Shown here piece after piece: positions 11,933-22,853 of a stretch of 64,000 bases of DNA. The first letter of the stretch is position 1, and every line of letters begins with the position of its first letter. Origin of the DNA: Filosporella fistucella (taxonomy: Eukaryota > Ascomycota > Leotiomycetes > Helotiales); assembly GCA_030077755.1 (NCBI GenBank), contig JAQJZZ010000014.1, positions 682,001-746,000 on the forward strand, read 5' to 3'. The position numbers and the translations under genes were made by a program. Under the pieces are notes generated by a model. It worked only from the letters and a program-made list of their open reading frames with translations. It did no database searches and was not told the DNA's origin.

Positions 11933-13993
11933 TCAAAAATATCCAGTAAGAAACATTAAGGTACCGATATCCACCTGGAGTAATATCTCATGTTTAGGTA
12001 TGACCCTCAAAATATATTCCGTCTCCACGTATACACGCGGTACCGTCTCAAGACCCTTTCCGATCACATAGCATGAGTTTTCAGTCTTCCTGATGATGGC
12101 CAATTGTCTCCATCCCCCGGAGATTTTGCATACTCGATCTCCGAGCCTTGCCTGTGGTGTCACGCAACCAACCATGCCTGTTGATGTGAGGAAAAGCCGC
12201 AATTTTCGAAGATGGCACCCCTTTTCTGCGTTTTTCAAAAATTTATATGACCGTGATTCCTTTGGTCGACTTCCGAGCCTTGCCTGTGGTGTCACGCAAC
12301 CAACCATGACTGTTGATGTGAGGAAAAGCCGCAATTTTCGAAGATGGCACCGCTTTTCTGCGTTTTTCAAAAATTTATATGACCGTGATTCCTTTGGTCG
12401 ACTTTCGAAATTCCAGTCGAGGGAGGAGTCATCGGGCACGAGCAATCTCAACTCGCTATTCTTCTGGGCGTACTCAGCTTCTTCTTGGCTATCTTCCAAA
12501 TACAATTTAGATTGTGAATCTAAAGGTATCTGGTATGTATTCCGATCGATTGTTTTTCTTGACGGGGTTGCCTCGGATCGCGAGGTATCGAGCTGTGAAG
12601 AATAACAAGCCGTTTTGCAGGGATGCTCCGAAAGTGGATTGAAGTAAAGGATGTCTTCCAAAGAAGCGATGGGTGTTTCTTCATCATACATTGAATGTAA
12701 GTATCGGGTGAGGAAAGGGAAAAGAGGATGCTGGGAACAGTGGTCGTCTTTCTTCAGTCTGGCCTTCGCTCCCTCATTGGTAGAGCTCAGCCATACTATT
12801 TTGCCTGCGTTGGAAGTGCCCAGAGGTAATTTTATTTCAGGATCTGAATGTCTCAGAGGCCTGAATAGATGTGGCTGCTTTTGTTTCCTGGCCTTCTGAG
12901 CATCGTCTGATGGAGGTGTCGCTGCTGTGACTTCCAACTTCAAGGCCCGTTGCAACATTTGACACGCCGCTAGAGTTTGCTCTCCATCAGGATTCACATG
13001 ACAGAGTATATGATGTTCGAGAAGCTGCCCATATATTTGGATTAATGACTTTCCGTAATCGGCTGGCACTGCTCGCTGGCAGCAAATTTTAGCAAGACTA
13101 AGAACACCATAGACTTTATCGCGAATATCCTGGCAATCTGATACGGAAAATTGGGCAACCAGAGTTGCGAGTGGGTTCAGATTGCCGCAATCGTTACTAA
13201 AAGTAGGCAGCCTAGTTTCAGAGGAGCGGAAGCGTTGCAATCGAGAGGGTATTGAAGGGACTAAGAAGTTCTGGCCAGTTGGATGTCGAATATCCCCAGG
13301 AAAGCCGGCTTCTGAAAACAATCGATAAAATCCCCTCCACGAAACACTAAACCTACCACATTGCACCCAAAGTTCATTGGCAAGGACAACCTCCTGAACG
13401 ATCCAGAGTCTTGACCAATACGACCGTTTGCAAAAAACCTCAAGAGCATCCCATTTCAAGGCGTGAGGTGTCCGCTTCAAGCCTGTGCGATCACTGTATG
13501 GAAATTCGGTGAATGGCGTCGTAGTAAGCTCATGCAAGAATGGGATTGCAGTCTTGGCCTCGTCAACACAAAGGCCATTAATTCGGGTCGTTTCTCGCCC
13601 GACCCAAGCAATGACGCTTTTAGCTCCCGAATAGATGCTTTTCATTTGAGCAACTTGATGGTTTCTCTCCTTCGTGTCGTTTTGATTAATACACAGAGCA
13701 TCAATCCATATGCATCGAGCTTTCCCATCATGGCGTAAGTGGTATAATGCCCACCAGAGGTTTTCTCTGACCTTGACCACTTGTCCATCAATTGTAATTT
13801 CCAACCTATTCCCATCAGGTGGGCCCCATTCATAAGAAAGGGCCTCGTAAACAGGTTCGTCGTCGAGATTTTTTGATAGTATGGTGCAGCTGATGTTTTC
13901 GCTCGATGTTGCACAAGGCTGAAGTTGAACAAGCCGAATCTCACGCTTTTCTGTATTGAGTGACGTATAAGTGAACCCGGTTTTGCGCTCCAT
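11933..13993 (-). CDS. HET-domain (heterokaryon incompatibility) protein
   Basis: A single exon of 686 residues. The HET domain runs from about residue 50 to 190, with hallmarks YEALSYEWGPP, then WIDALCINQND and SGAKSVIAWVGRE. HET proteins trigger cell death or block fusion when non-self partners meet; the domain is TIR-related by family knowledge. After residue 190 the protein is typical of HET C-terminal regions (WIVQEVVLA, DKVYGVLSLA). Residues about 531-618 consist of two copies of a 44-residue unit starting near SRPKESRSYKFLKNAEK, encoded by an almost exact 132-bp tandem duplication. The C-terminus may extend through an unrecognised intron, since the last residues are unlike the usual end. 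Single-copy relatives would show whether the repeat is new. Confidence 0.88.
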   Translation of the reverse strand: MERKTGFTYTSLNTEKREIRLVQLQPCATSSENISCTILSKNLDDEPVYEALSYEWGPPDGNRLEITIDGQVVKVRENLWWALYHLRHDGKARCIWIDALCINQNDTKERNHQVAQMKSIYSGAKSVIAWVGRETTRINGLCVDEAKTAIPFLHELTTTPFTEFPYSDRTGLKRTPHALKWDALEVFCKRSYWSRLWIVQEVVLANELWVQCGRFSVSWRGFYRLFSEAGFPGDIRHPTGQNFLVPSIPSRLQRFRSSETRLPTFSNDCGNLNPLATLVAQFSVSDCQDIRDKVYGVLSLAKICCQRAVPADYGKSLIQIYGQLLEHHILCHVNPDGEQTLAACQMLQRALKLEVTAATPPSDDAQKARKQKQPHLFRPLRHSDPEIKLPLGTSNAGKIVWLSSTNEGAKARLKKDDHCSQHPLFPFLTRYLHSMYDEETPIASLEDILYFNPLSEHPCKTACYSSQLDTSRSEATPSRKTIDRNTYQIPLDSQSKLYLEDSQEEAEYAQKNSELRLLVPDDSSLDWNFESRPKESRSYKFLKNAEKRCHLRKLRLFLTSTVMVGCVTPQARLGSRPKESRSYKFLKNAEKGCHLRKLRLFLTSTGMVGCVTPQARLGDRVCKISGGWRQLAIIRKTENSCYVIGKGLETVPRVYVETEYILRVIPKHEILLQVDIGTLMFLTGYF
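12141..12404. repeat. 132-bp in-frame tandem duplication inside the HET gene
   Basis: Copy 1 is 12141-12272 and copy 2 is 12273-12404. Aligning them by eye shows two differences in 132 bases, each changing an amino acid (Arg/Gly and Val/Gly). The unit is 44 codons, so the frame is kept. Confidence 0.95.
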
Positions 13994-14845
13994 CGCTGCG
14001 TTGAAGTAGTTTGGTAATGCAGAAAATATGATGCTGACCAGAGGAAGATAGTCAGGTCAGGAAGTAAGGAAGAGAAGATGATGTGACTATGGGGTGGTTG
14101 ATGAGGCGTCGATACTAATCGTTTTAGGACACCGAGGAGCACAGATTGGGACAACACAAAAGCTGCAGGAGCACTGAGCAATGTCTAAGCGACACCAAAA
14201 AGATTATCTTGAGAACATGAAGCAAAGCAAATATTCATGAAAAGAAGCAGAACAGCAGCGCTGGATAGCTTCCTCCAGGGCAGGTAAGTGGAATCTTGAT
14301 ACAGGTAATTCTGACCATCGACCTGCGGATTTGAGAGCATTTGACTGAGAGTCTTGAGTTTAGCCTTTCGATGAAGACGCATTCACGAATGTGAGAGTGA
14401 TATAGCCAGTCCAGCGGAGTTGAAGGTCATAGAGATCTGAGCTGAGGAATTGCAGCGACTTGCCACAGCCATGTATTGAGATCTTTTGGTAAGAGAGCTC
14501 ACAAGGAAAGGTGTTAAGGTGGAGTGAATACTTTCATCTACGTTGTCACTTGAGCCATGTTGCTGATATATCCTGAAAAGGGCTCCCTCTAGCGATCGCG
14601 ATTTCTCTCAAGCCGGATTGGCTCTCAAAATCACCCTAGATGATGTCGAGTCATGTCAGGACAATCTCATCGGCACAACTTCGAACGTGCAGACTCCATT
14701 ACCACGTACTTCACACTAAAGTGAGTCTGATGTCGGGATGTATTCGCAGCCGCATTGCGAAGTACTTCGGAAGGGACATGCAAAATAATTAGGTACCCAT
14801 AGGTATCGAAACACGCTAGCACGTGCCGCTTCGCGAACAACATTT
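13994..14845. other. Promoter region of the HET gene
   Basis: No gene supported. Short frames exist on the minus strand (14185-14382) but show no family features. Confidence 0.35.
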
Positions 14846-16532
14846 TTGCTGAGCCTCGAGACGACGCGTATTGGTACTACCCGCAATTGCAACTACACAG
14901 AACGCACGTTGATTGGCCTACAGGTGGCTCCTCCTGCCATCGAATCACAATGGCCAGTGATGTGGCAGAAGAAGCAGATTGGGAGGGTCTCGAACATCCA
15001 TGGGAGGAACCTTGCCAAAGCTGTCAGCGGCATTATGTCAAGAGCTGGACCTCTTTTTGCAGCAATCGAGGCTCTTAGAGGGGAGAAAGAACGCAGGGAC
15101 GCGTTTCGCGAATCGATTCGGCAGCAAGAGCGAGAATTCAAGCTAAAGAAAGACAAGATTAAGGGAAACTCGATGTTTACCTTTGCGTACAGTCTATGGG
15201 TGGGTTGGTGAACTCTACCCTCCTTTAGCTTCACTGACTCGTCCTAGGAAGAGGGTATTGTCCGGACACGAAAACAAACTGTGCCTGCTTACATGTTCAC
15301 GTACTTCCTACAGCTTCCGAAGGAGCTCCGTTGAGAATCTGGTCATTCGCAGCTCGAGCCAGTAATCCACGATTCAATACAGTTATGCCAATAGAGCATT
15401 CACATATGCCCAAATCTCAATTGTTGGGATCCTACAACCTTTGTTTCTCCGAATTTGAACCTGTGCCTCCAGGATCAGCGCTTTACACAAGAATAGCCAT
15501 GACAGCAAGCCTCTGTGCCTTTCGCTTCTGCGTGTATGTCACGCCTCCAGACTCGCAGTCAAAATTATCTATACTATCTTCTCATCCTGGCCGTCCACTT
15601 GGTCGCCTGTCCGACGGCAATTTTTCAATACTTCTCACGGCGGCTTCTGTATTGGAGGAGATGAATGGACAAGGTTTAAAATTCTGGTCGACCTCTTAAT
15701 TCAGCGCCATTCGACTCGACCACTTCAGCGAACAGTCAGAGATGACATATTAAACTTTCAAAATATACGCCATCTAGCAATAGATTTCACCATTTTTGGG
15801 AAGCTTCCGCTCAGCATATGGGCTGATTTCCTAAGCTAATTAAATTCACCAATTTCATCCTCCCCTTCGGCATGATCTGCGATTATGGGAGATCTCTTTC
15901 TACTCATACCGAAAATAAGTTTGTGAAAACACATAGGGGCAGTCTCTACGAGAGGCGGGCGGGGTGGCTATTAAAACATGCAAGGGCATCGATGGAGGCG
16001 GCCAAAAAAAATTGAAAGTCCGGAATGACAAATACCTGAACTCGAAGTTCTTGCACGGAAGACTGAAAAGAACGAAGACAACCATGTGGAAGAGGCATGA
16101 CCCGAAGATATGAATGAGTACATGAGTGAAATTGATGTGGAGAAAGACTCTCACTGGACACCAGACTACGATTCTGATGACCCCGACGAAGAAGATTCTG
16201 ATTGGTTTGGTCAAGCACGATCACTACTCATTCATAAGGTGCCTATGAATATGATAAATCCTTGGAGCAGTACTTACCACCCGAGTAGCAGAGTCGGGCA
16301 TAAAGGGCTGTCTGACTTTTTGTACCAGCCTCTCCCTAAGCAAACCACTGGAGGAAGAGGGGACGATGGAGACTGGATATCTGATAGCGAAACCAAAGGA
16401 GCCGACGACCTGTCTCGGCAGTCTTACATCTGGAGCAAGGAACGGCCACAGAGGACGCCGAGTCCTACAAGATCAAGATCCCCTACCCCAGACAGCGAGG
16501 ATAGTTGCAACTCTTATGATTCATTAATATGA
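14846..16532 (+). pseudogene. Decayed 2EXR-domain gene
   Basis: Pieces of one protein appear in order but in shifting frames. An upstream exon ending RQQEREFKLKKDK...YSLW joins through a GTGGGT-CCTAG intron (about 15199-15247) to FTYFLQLPKELR, the classic start of a 2EXR domain. At about 15333-15340 one T is missing: adding it would restore the expected LRIW after ELR. The frame then runs RIWSFAARASNPRF and onward to about 15690, shifts again before the piece containing QNIRHLAIDFTIFGKLPLSI, and shifts a third time near 15835. A TGA at about 16098-16100 precedes the acidic, Ser/Arg-rich tail (SDDPDEEDSDWF). Three frameshifts plus a stop indicate a pseudogene. The true N-terminus is uncertain; a cysteine-containing frame starting at 14951 is an alternative. 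Confidence 0.7.
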
Positions 16533-17109
16533 TATAGGGCTATCTGGCTGATAATTCGCAGTGGAGTACCTCAAGGGTCTTAAGGATTTGGTGTAAACAG
16601 TCACTGCGCCATCACTTTTCCCTTTTCAAAAGTACAAGGCTTCTTGTATTTTCAGTTCTAGCTCTCTTCTTAAATTACAAGTTTTGGAAAATTCTTACAA
16701 ATGAGGGAACGAGACTTCACAAGACGAATCACCATTAGTGATGTCAAGAGCTGACAATGTTGAATTATTCCTAAACTTCGACCTTCACGAATTTCGTGAC
16801 CCTTTTACAATCAGCACCCGGGTCAGGTTAACCGGGAAGGCTGTGGATATTGCTTGGAGAAAAAAATGTATCAAAGCATGTTCCGATCACTCGGTGAACC
16901 AGCTGTAGCAGTATAGTGACATGCTTATACATGACCTAATCCTTAACGAAAAGTTTTTCCTCGTGGGCAACGTGCAAAATTTCAGCCTATACATCGCTAT
17001 GCTACCCTGGTATCATCCCCTAACTCCAACAAAATGCCTTCATCTAATGTAATCCCAGACTCGAACACCAAAATCTTCAAAAAAAACCCCCTCGTCTCAT
17101 CCCATCCAC
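16533..17109. other. Intergenic, no gene seen
   Basis: AT-rich sequence without supported coding potential. The right end holds the 3' region of the DUF3431 gene. Confidence 0.35.
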
Positions 17110-19481
17110 TCAATCCAAACACTGACAATCCTCAAGCTTCCCACCCCTCCCCATTCCACTCAACAAACTAGGACACTTCGCCGCAATCCCCGCATCAGTC
17201 GCACACTGCATCAACAAACTCCATATCCTCTCCACCGCAAATCCAAATACAGGATTATCAAGCGTATCTTGACTCCCGGCCACACCTCCTAATTCCTTAT
17301 GATCCATAGCCATACTGCTATTCCCCCATTCAGCCTTCGTACTTATACTCTCTAACAATTTCTCATAATTCTCTTTCTTGACTCCACGAATCCTCTTCGC
17401 GCTCGCGACAAATTGTCCTTTATATGCTAATAAGATCTTCTGGTCACTCGTACAAGCAGAACCATATATCCTTTCGTACAAAGTCGGGATCACATTCCAG
17501 GTATCTTCCCATCCCCAGCGGTCGCTACAAGAGGTACAATCACAAGTGACACCTGTGAATCCTAGACTTAACATCCCTGATTGAGGAACGAGATAGGAGT
17601 TGAGTCGTGGAATAAGTTCTCGCATGTTATGTGCATGAGCTTGTATGAATAGCGTTTGAGCAGCTAGGTTGTCCCAGTTATTTGTAATGTGCCAGAGGTA
17701 CGTAGCGCCTTCTCGGCCTACATTATCCAATCTATGCACGCTATTTGCTCCTGTCATCTTTTTCAGGTTCGACAGATCGGTTTTTGGATCTTTGGTGTAG
17801 ATTATGATATTTGGTACAATGGTGGAGAGATAAGTCGTAGCTTTAATCTGTTGAAGCATGTGTTTCACAGCTGTTGGGTCTTCTTGGTACATTGAAACGA
17901 CGATATCGAATTTCTCTGCGGATTTGTATTGGAGATCTAGTGTAGTGGATTGTCCTTGAGGAAGGGAGACAAGCGAGAGAGTGGAAAGCGTGGACAGCGT
18001 GTAGGAGAATATGATGAAAAGGAGGGAAATTGAGCCAAATGTGAGGATTTTGCTGGGTTTGCGACTCTCCGTGTCCCTGTTACTGCCGAAGGATTTGTTG
18101 ATCTGCTGTTGTGTGGCCTCGGTCCAGGTCAATACGTATTGATGCAATTGTTCTGCTCCTGCTAGGGAGATTGTCGCGACTAGGTAAGCTGAAATTTGAA
18201 TCCAGCTCACGTAGGACTTTGGACTCGTGTGGATTGCTGCAAGTAATACGAGGAGACTAGAAGCAGCTGAAGCTACGAGATCGGTTGCTCGAAGCGGGGT
18301 GTTTGAAAATTGGACTTTGGTGTCCTCGAATGAGATGGGAGAATATGCCAGAATTGAGCATCCGGAGAATGCTGTCGCAATTATGGCAGCTGTATTGATA
18401 ATCACCGCCACAATTGTATGATTTGGGAGCACCAAGGGATGATGCGAGTCCTGGACTTTCTCGTAGAGCGCAGCGAACAAGCCGTTCATAATTGTTCCAA
18501 TTAACAAAGTCATCAGCACAAACGCGTGGTATGATCTCAATCTTGATTGTATCGCAAGCTCCGATCCAGATCTTTCTGATGCGACAACAAAACATGCCCT
18601 CGCAAGACCAGTGAATAGCAGTCCTGTGACTCCACTGACGATTCCTGGGACCATGAGACGGTATTCGTTGTATAGAACGATGGAACAAGCTATAACTGAG
18701 ACGATAGCTTCGATGGGTAGCCATTTCCGAGATCGAGAAGATGAGCAGCAGATGAAGAGAACGAGGGACTCCGCGGCGTAGATGACAGGCTAGATCCGGA
18801 TCAGCATCTAATTCAACGTGGTACTCGTAATACCTACAAACAGCATCACTAAAACAGGCAAGCTAGGCATGTGAAGAAGTCCTTGAAGTAGCAATGGGAA
18901 AGATAGCGCAGCCGCGACTGAAGCCGGTATCATGACAGCCCAATTATTAGTCCCCTGATTCTCGTTATCTGCCAGCATTCTCAGTCCCCATTTTGGTGTG
19001 GCTTCTGTGCTCTCTGTATCAGATCCTATCCAAAGGGTGGCGACGTATAATATCAAGATCGCGAAGAAAGATCGGAACGCTATTGTGAAAGCTGTAACCC
19101 TGTTAGTACGGAATCAGGAATCCTGTGGACACTTCAGTGTTATGGTACACACGATAATCTGGTCCATGTCAGTTTTCACACATCTATAGCAAATTCAATA
19201 TCTGAGTATTACTCACGGTAGCCATAGGTAATCATCAAAACCTTTGTTGTGTACACCGCTACGGCGGAAGAAATCGCCCATATCCTGGCCGCCCCATCAG
19301 ATTTATGTGTTAGGTAGTCAAGAGAAACTTACAATGGACGTTGGAAATGTGAGAATCTTGATATAGACTTGAAGTTCAAGTCTTCGGCATCATTCTTCTG
19401 TGTAAATGCTCCAAGCTCTATATCTACTACATCAACGTTCTGGAGTGGGATAAAATGCTGTCTTTCATCCGCAGGAGCCAT
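17110..19481 (-). CDS. Multi-pass DMT-like membrane region fused to DUF3431
   Basis: Four exons, 19481-19333, 19284-19217, 19091-18838 and 18789-17110, sum to 716 residues. The second join gives ITYGYPFTIAFRSFFAILIL. Residues about 50-400 contain roughly ten hydrophobic segments in an arrangement like drug/metabolite (nucleotide-sugar) transporters. From about residue 420 the protein is a DUF3431 domain: DIVVSMYQEDP, NVGREGATYLWHITNNW, LFIQAHAHN, GFTGVTCDCTSCSDRWGWED and LLAYKGQFVASAKRIRG. DUF3431 has unknown function but resembles glycosyltransferase-like catalytic domains, so one polypeptide could pair a sugar transporter with a glycan-modifying domain; that is inference. The intron at 19216-19092 (125 nt) is longer than the others. 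Confidence 0.85.
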
Positions 19482-22400
19482 CGGTCATAATTTTCCAGAC
19501 TGAAAGTATCGACACGTCAGGAGAGGCCAATGAAGGCGTGAAGAAAGATAAAGGATGTGAACGGAGCTGGAGATAAAGTCGAAAGAAGAGAATTGCTAAT
19601 CTATTACCGAAAGGCGTGTTCGAAGGTTGACGACGGTCGATCGAAGTTTGCTTCGCAGCCAGCCGCGCTTTGAGGAAACTAGATGGTCCAAAGGAGATAG
19701 ATGGCGACTGATTTTGAATGTGTGAATGCGTTCACAGTGACTTTCGGGACTGTTATTGTCGGGGGAATTTGGTTGGACAAAGTTAATTGTAATTGTCAAT
19801 AACAGTTCTGGGAAACGATGGCTGTCGATCCTGAAATAGAGAGCAGAAGGTGAGAACACTAGCAGTTTATTACACGAAAAGACTTTGATCAATCCAAGAT
19901 GAGGAAAAGGGTGCAGACGTGGCAATTGAACACGCTACCAACCATTGCTAAAGTGAGATATGTACAGCGTCGAAAACAGGTCGATGTAGTCTGACTGAAG
20001 ACCATCTGACCACGAAGTGAGAATCGACATGCTGCCCAAAAGGGCTGAAGCGGCGCAGCTCATCATTTTACACAACTTTTCCGGTCCCAGACATTTTCGA
20101 GATGGTAACAGGAATTAGCCACAACCCTGCGGTATGTTGCACCTGTCTGAGCCCCATACTCCACGCGAGTTTGTTTCTCAGGGCCCCTAACTTCAACGGC
20201 GGGAATGGTTCCCTGCAGGATTTATATCGACACCTCGTTGCTCATAAGTTTTCTGAGAATTTTCCTGAAGGAAACGCTGGTCAGATCTCGTCTGAATTAC
20301 TTACGTTGAGATGTTTCGTCGGGACCCGTAGTGCGTGCGTAGATCTACGCAATTCCAACATCTGGAATTTAAAACTATGGGTCAAACTATAGAATATGTT
20401 TCCTCTAGGTATATCAATTATGCCAGATGTAAAAATCATTTCGTAAAACTATATATATTTTCAATGTAAATATAAATCTCTCGTATCCTGACTCAGCCAG
20501 TTCTACGAATATAAAAATGGTGTAGCCTGAGCTTGATTAATCGCGAAGTGGCCAATGGTAACCTGCCATGAAGTCTTCCACTAGAGTGGTTCTATTGATT
20601 AAGCGAGATCATCCACATCTCAAACATCGCAAAGCGGCTAAGTGTTGCGGTTGTGATCAGACGTCCTGCAGAGCAATGCAAGGCAATGCCAAACACAACC
20701 ATGGTCACTGCCGAGGTCAACCTATCAAATAAATTCGGCAAACAATGCTTGTTTGGCAATGTTTTCTCAATGCAGAAATCCGTTGGAAAGCCTGATATAG
20801 ATTCAGTGACATTCGATGCTACTGCGCCTAATTCCTTCAATTCTATCCACACCTACCTATTGTACGTCCACTCAGGAAGTCTGATCAAGCACGTGCATTT
20901 AAATGACTTAATTTTAGCCAAGAAGGTCAAAACTGATCTCAAGCTTCTCGTTAGTGCGACTCACGGAAATGTGAACGACCTTCATGATTCAAGTAGTCTA
21001 TCAAATTGCCACCAATTATGCCTCCATAAACAGGCCAATCTAGTACCAACACGAGTAAGGGCACCCAAAACATCAAAATTTTCTCTCTCTCCGCAAAGGA
21101 CGAGCAAAGCTCTCTGCAGCGGCACGGTTTAATCTAGCTCAATTCTCGAAATTTCTCTCCCGACTCGCTTCGCCGCATGAGCATCCAATCTTAGGATACA
21201 TTATATGGAAGCCTAACATGCCAAGCAGGTGACCATTTTCAGGCAAGATTGGTAGAGAGTTACTTGGCTAGATCTGAAGCTTGATGTACCATTGCATGCA
21301 TGCACGCTCCAGTGGATTCCTGCAGCCGTGTTGTTTGTTGTCAATTTCTGTGTATATCAGCCCACCCCCCTTTTCTTTGCGTTTGATCACGTGAATAGGC
21401 ATATGTTGTAGGTACTATTTGCACTGGAGTTTTGTAGATGGAACTATAAGGATTAATTCAAGTTTATCTAGTAGCTGAAATGTCAGAAACACCAGAGAAA
21501 GGAGATCTTTTAAAAAAGAGGTATTCAAGACCCGTTAATCAGCCAGCAGTCAACTACATCGTACAATCACAACCTATCTACACCACAACCCCCCTCCCCC
21601 AACTTCTAAATCTGCCCCATATACATCTATCCTCCAATCTCAAAACAGCCCGCCAAACATCAAAACCCTCACCACAACACCACCTATTTCCATGCACCAA
21701 CCAAAATCCTCTAAAAGTGGTTACCTAAATCCCACGCCCCAAAATACGGCCATACTTCTGCAGTTAGGTTTCATCCGCAGAATCTGCAGTGGACGGTCGA
21801 CTCTTCGGCTGTATTATGGAATTAGCTTGAGAGGCTCAAGGCAGCAGTTTAAGGAAGTAACAGATATCACGTGAGATATAAGGGGAAGGGGGTGTTAGGT
21901 TAGTGTGAGCGGGTAGGAATGAATTGATTTTGAAGAAGGGATGAGACTTTATGAGGAGGATAAATGGAGAGGTGTGGGTTTAAAATATTGCAAAGTTAGG
22001 AGACTTCAATACTGAGCGTAGGAAGAGAATAGTTACTCTCGTAAATCCATAGCATAACCGCGGCGCATTGGTTAAGGCAGCTGGTTGTTGATTAGAGTTC
22101 TATATCCTCGTATCCAAATATTTACTTTCACGACCACTCTAGCTTAACTGATCTACCATCATTTCAGCATACCGCGGCTTCCTTGTATTTTAAACAGGTA
22201 TACAGGGAAAATTTTACCGAGGAAGTGGAGGAGAAGATCCGGGTAACGCTATTGTTATACTAGAGTAGATGTAATATATTGCTAAATCACTTTGAAGCAC
22301 TGACTGGGATTTAATACTGCTGCCTGAATTTCAATATCCTCAGAGGAGTGGGAAAGGGGATATGGAAAAGTGTGTATATGTGGGGAGAAAGGGGCGATGC

Positions 22401-22853
22401 AAAACAGAAGCTGCATGGGAATGGGTCGAGATTGGAGTAGGAGATGTGAGTGAGTGATAGAGGAGTGAGGTGAGTGGGTTCAAGGATCAAAGCAGGTTTC
22501 GAGATGGTGTTATAGCTTGAAAGGATTGAAGTTGGCATAGAAGTAATTGTAAAATGTAGCAAGAGAGATAAGAGTTTCAATTTATGAATATGTATAGAGT
22601 GTAAGACAGTGATGATATGTGTTATTGGTGCCTTCAAGAAATAAATTACTAGGTTGCAGTGCAAGTTGAAGTATGGAGAGAGTCCCCCCGTGAATAAGCC
22701 ACTGGTGAAGGCGAAACTAAAGGGGTACAGTATGTGTAAGTACCATCGAAAATTTCTCCTACCTTCCTATTCTCCCAACCACAACTTCACCCCCACAATC
22801 ACATCATCATCTAATCACAAAACCTCAACCTTATTATCACCTCCCCTCGCAAT
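19482..22853. other. Long AT-rich intergenic stretch
   Basis: About 3.4 kb with no gene I can support. The longest frame (20653-21132, plus strand, 159 codons) shows no recognised motif. Stretches near 20400-20500 and 22000-22300 are especially AT-rich. Confidence 0.4.

Noticed and set aside
20653..21132. 159-codon plus-strand frame
   Set aside because: A faint BTB-like impression, but no conserved motif could be placed with confidence.
22060..22120. tRNA-like stretch (GCGGCGCATTGGTTAAGGCAGC)
   Set aside because: Some resemblance to a tRNA A-box, but no B-box and no foldable acceptor stem.
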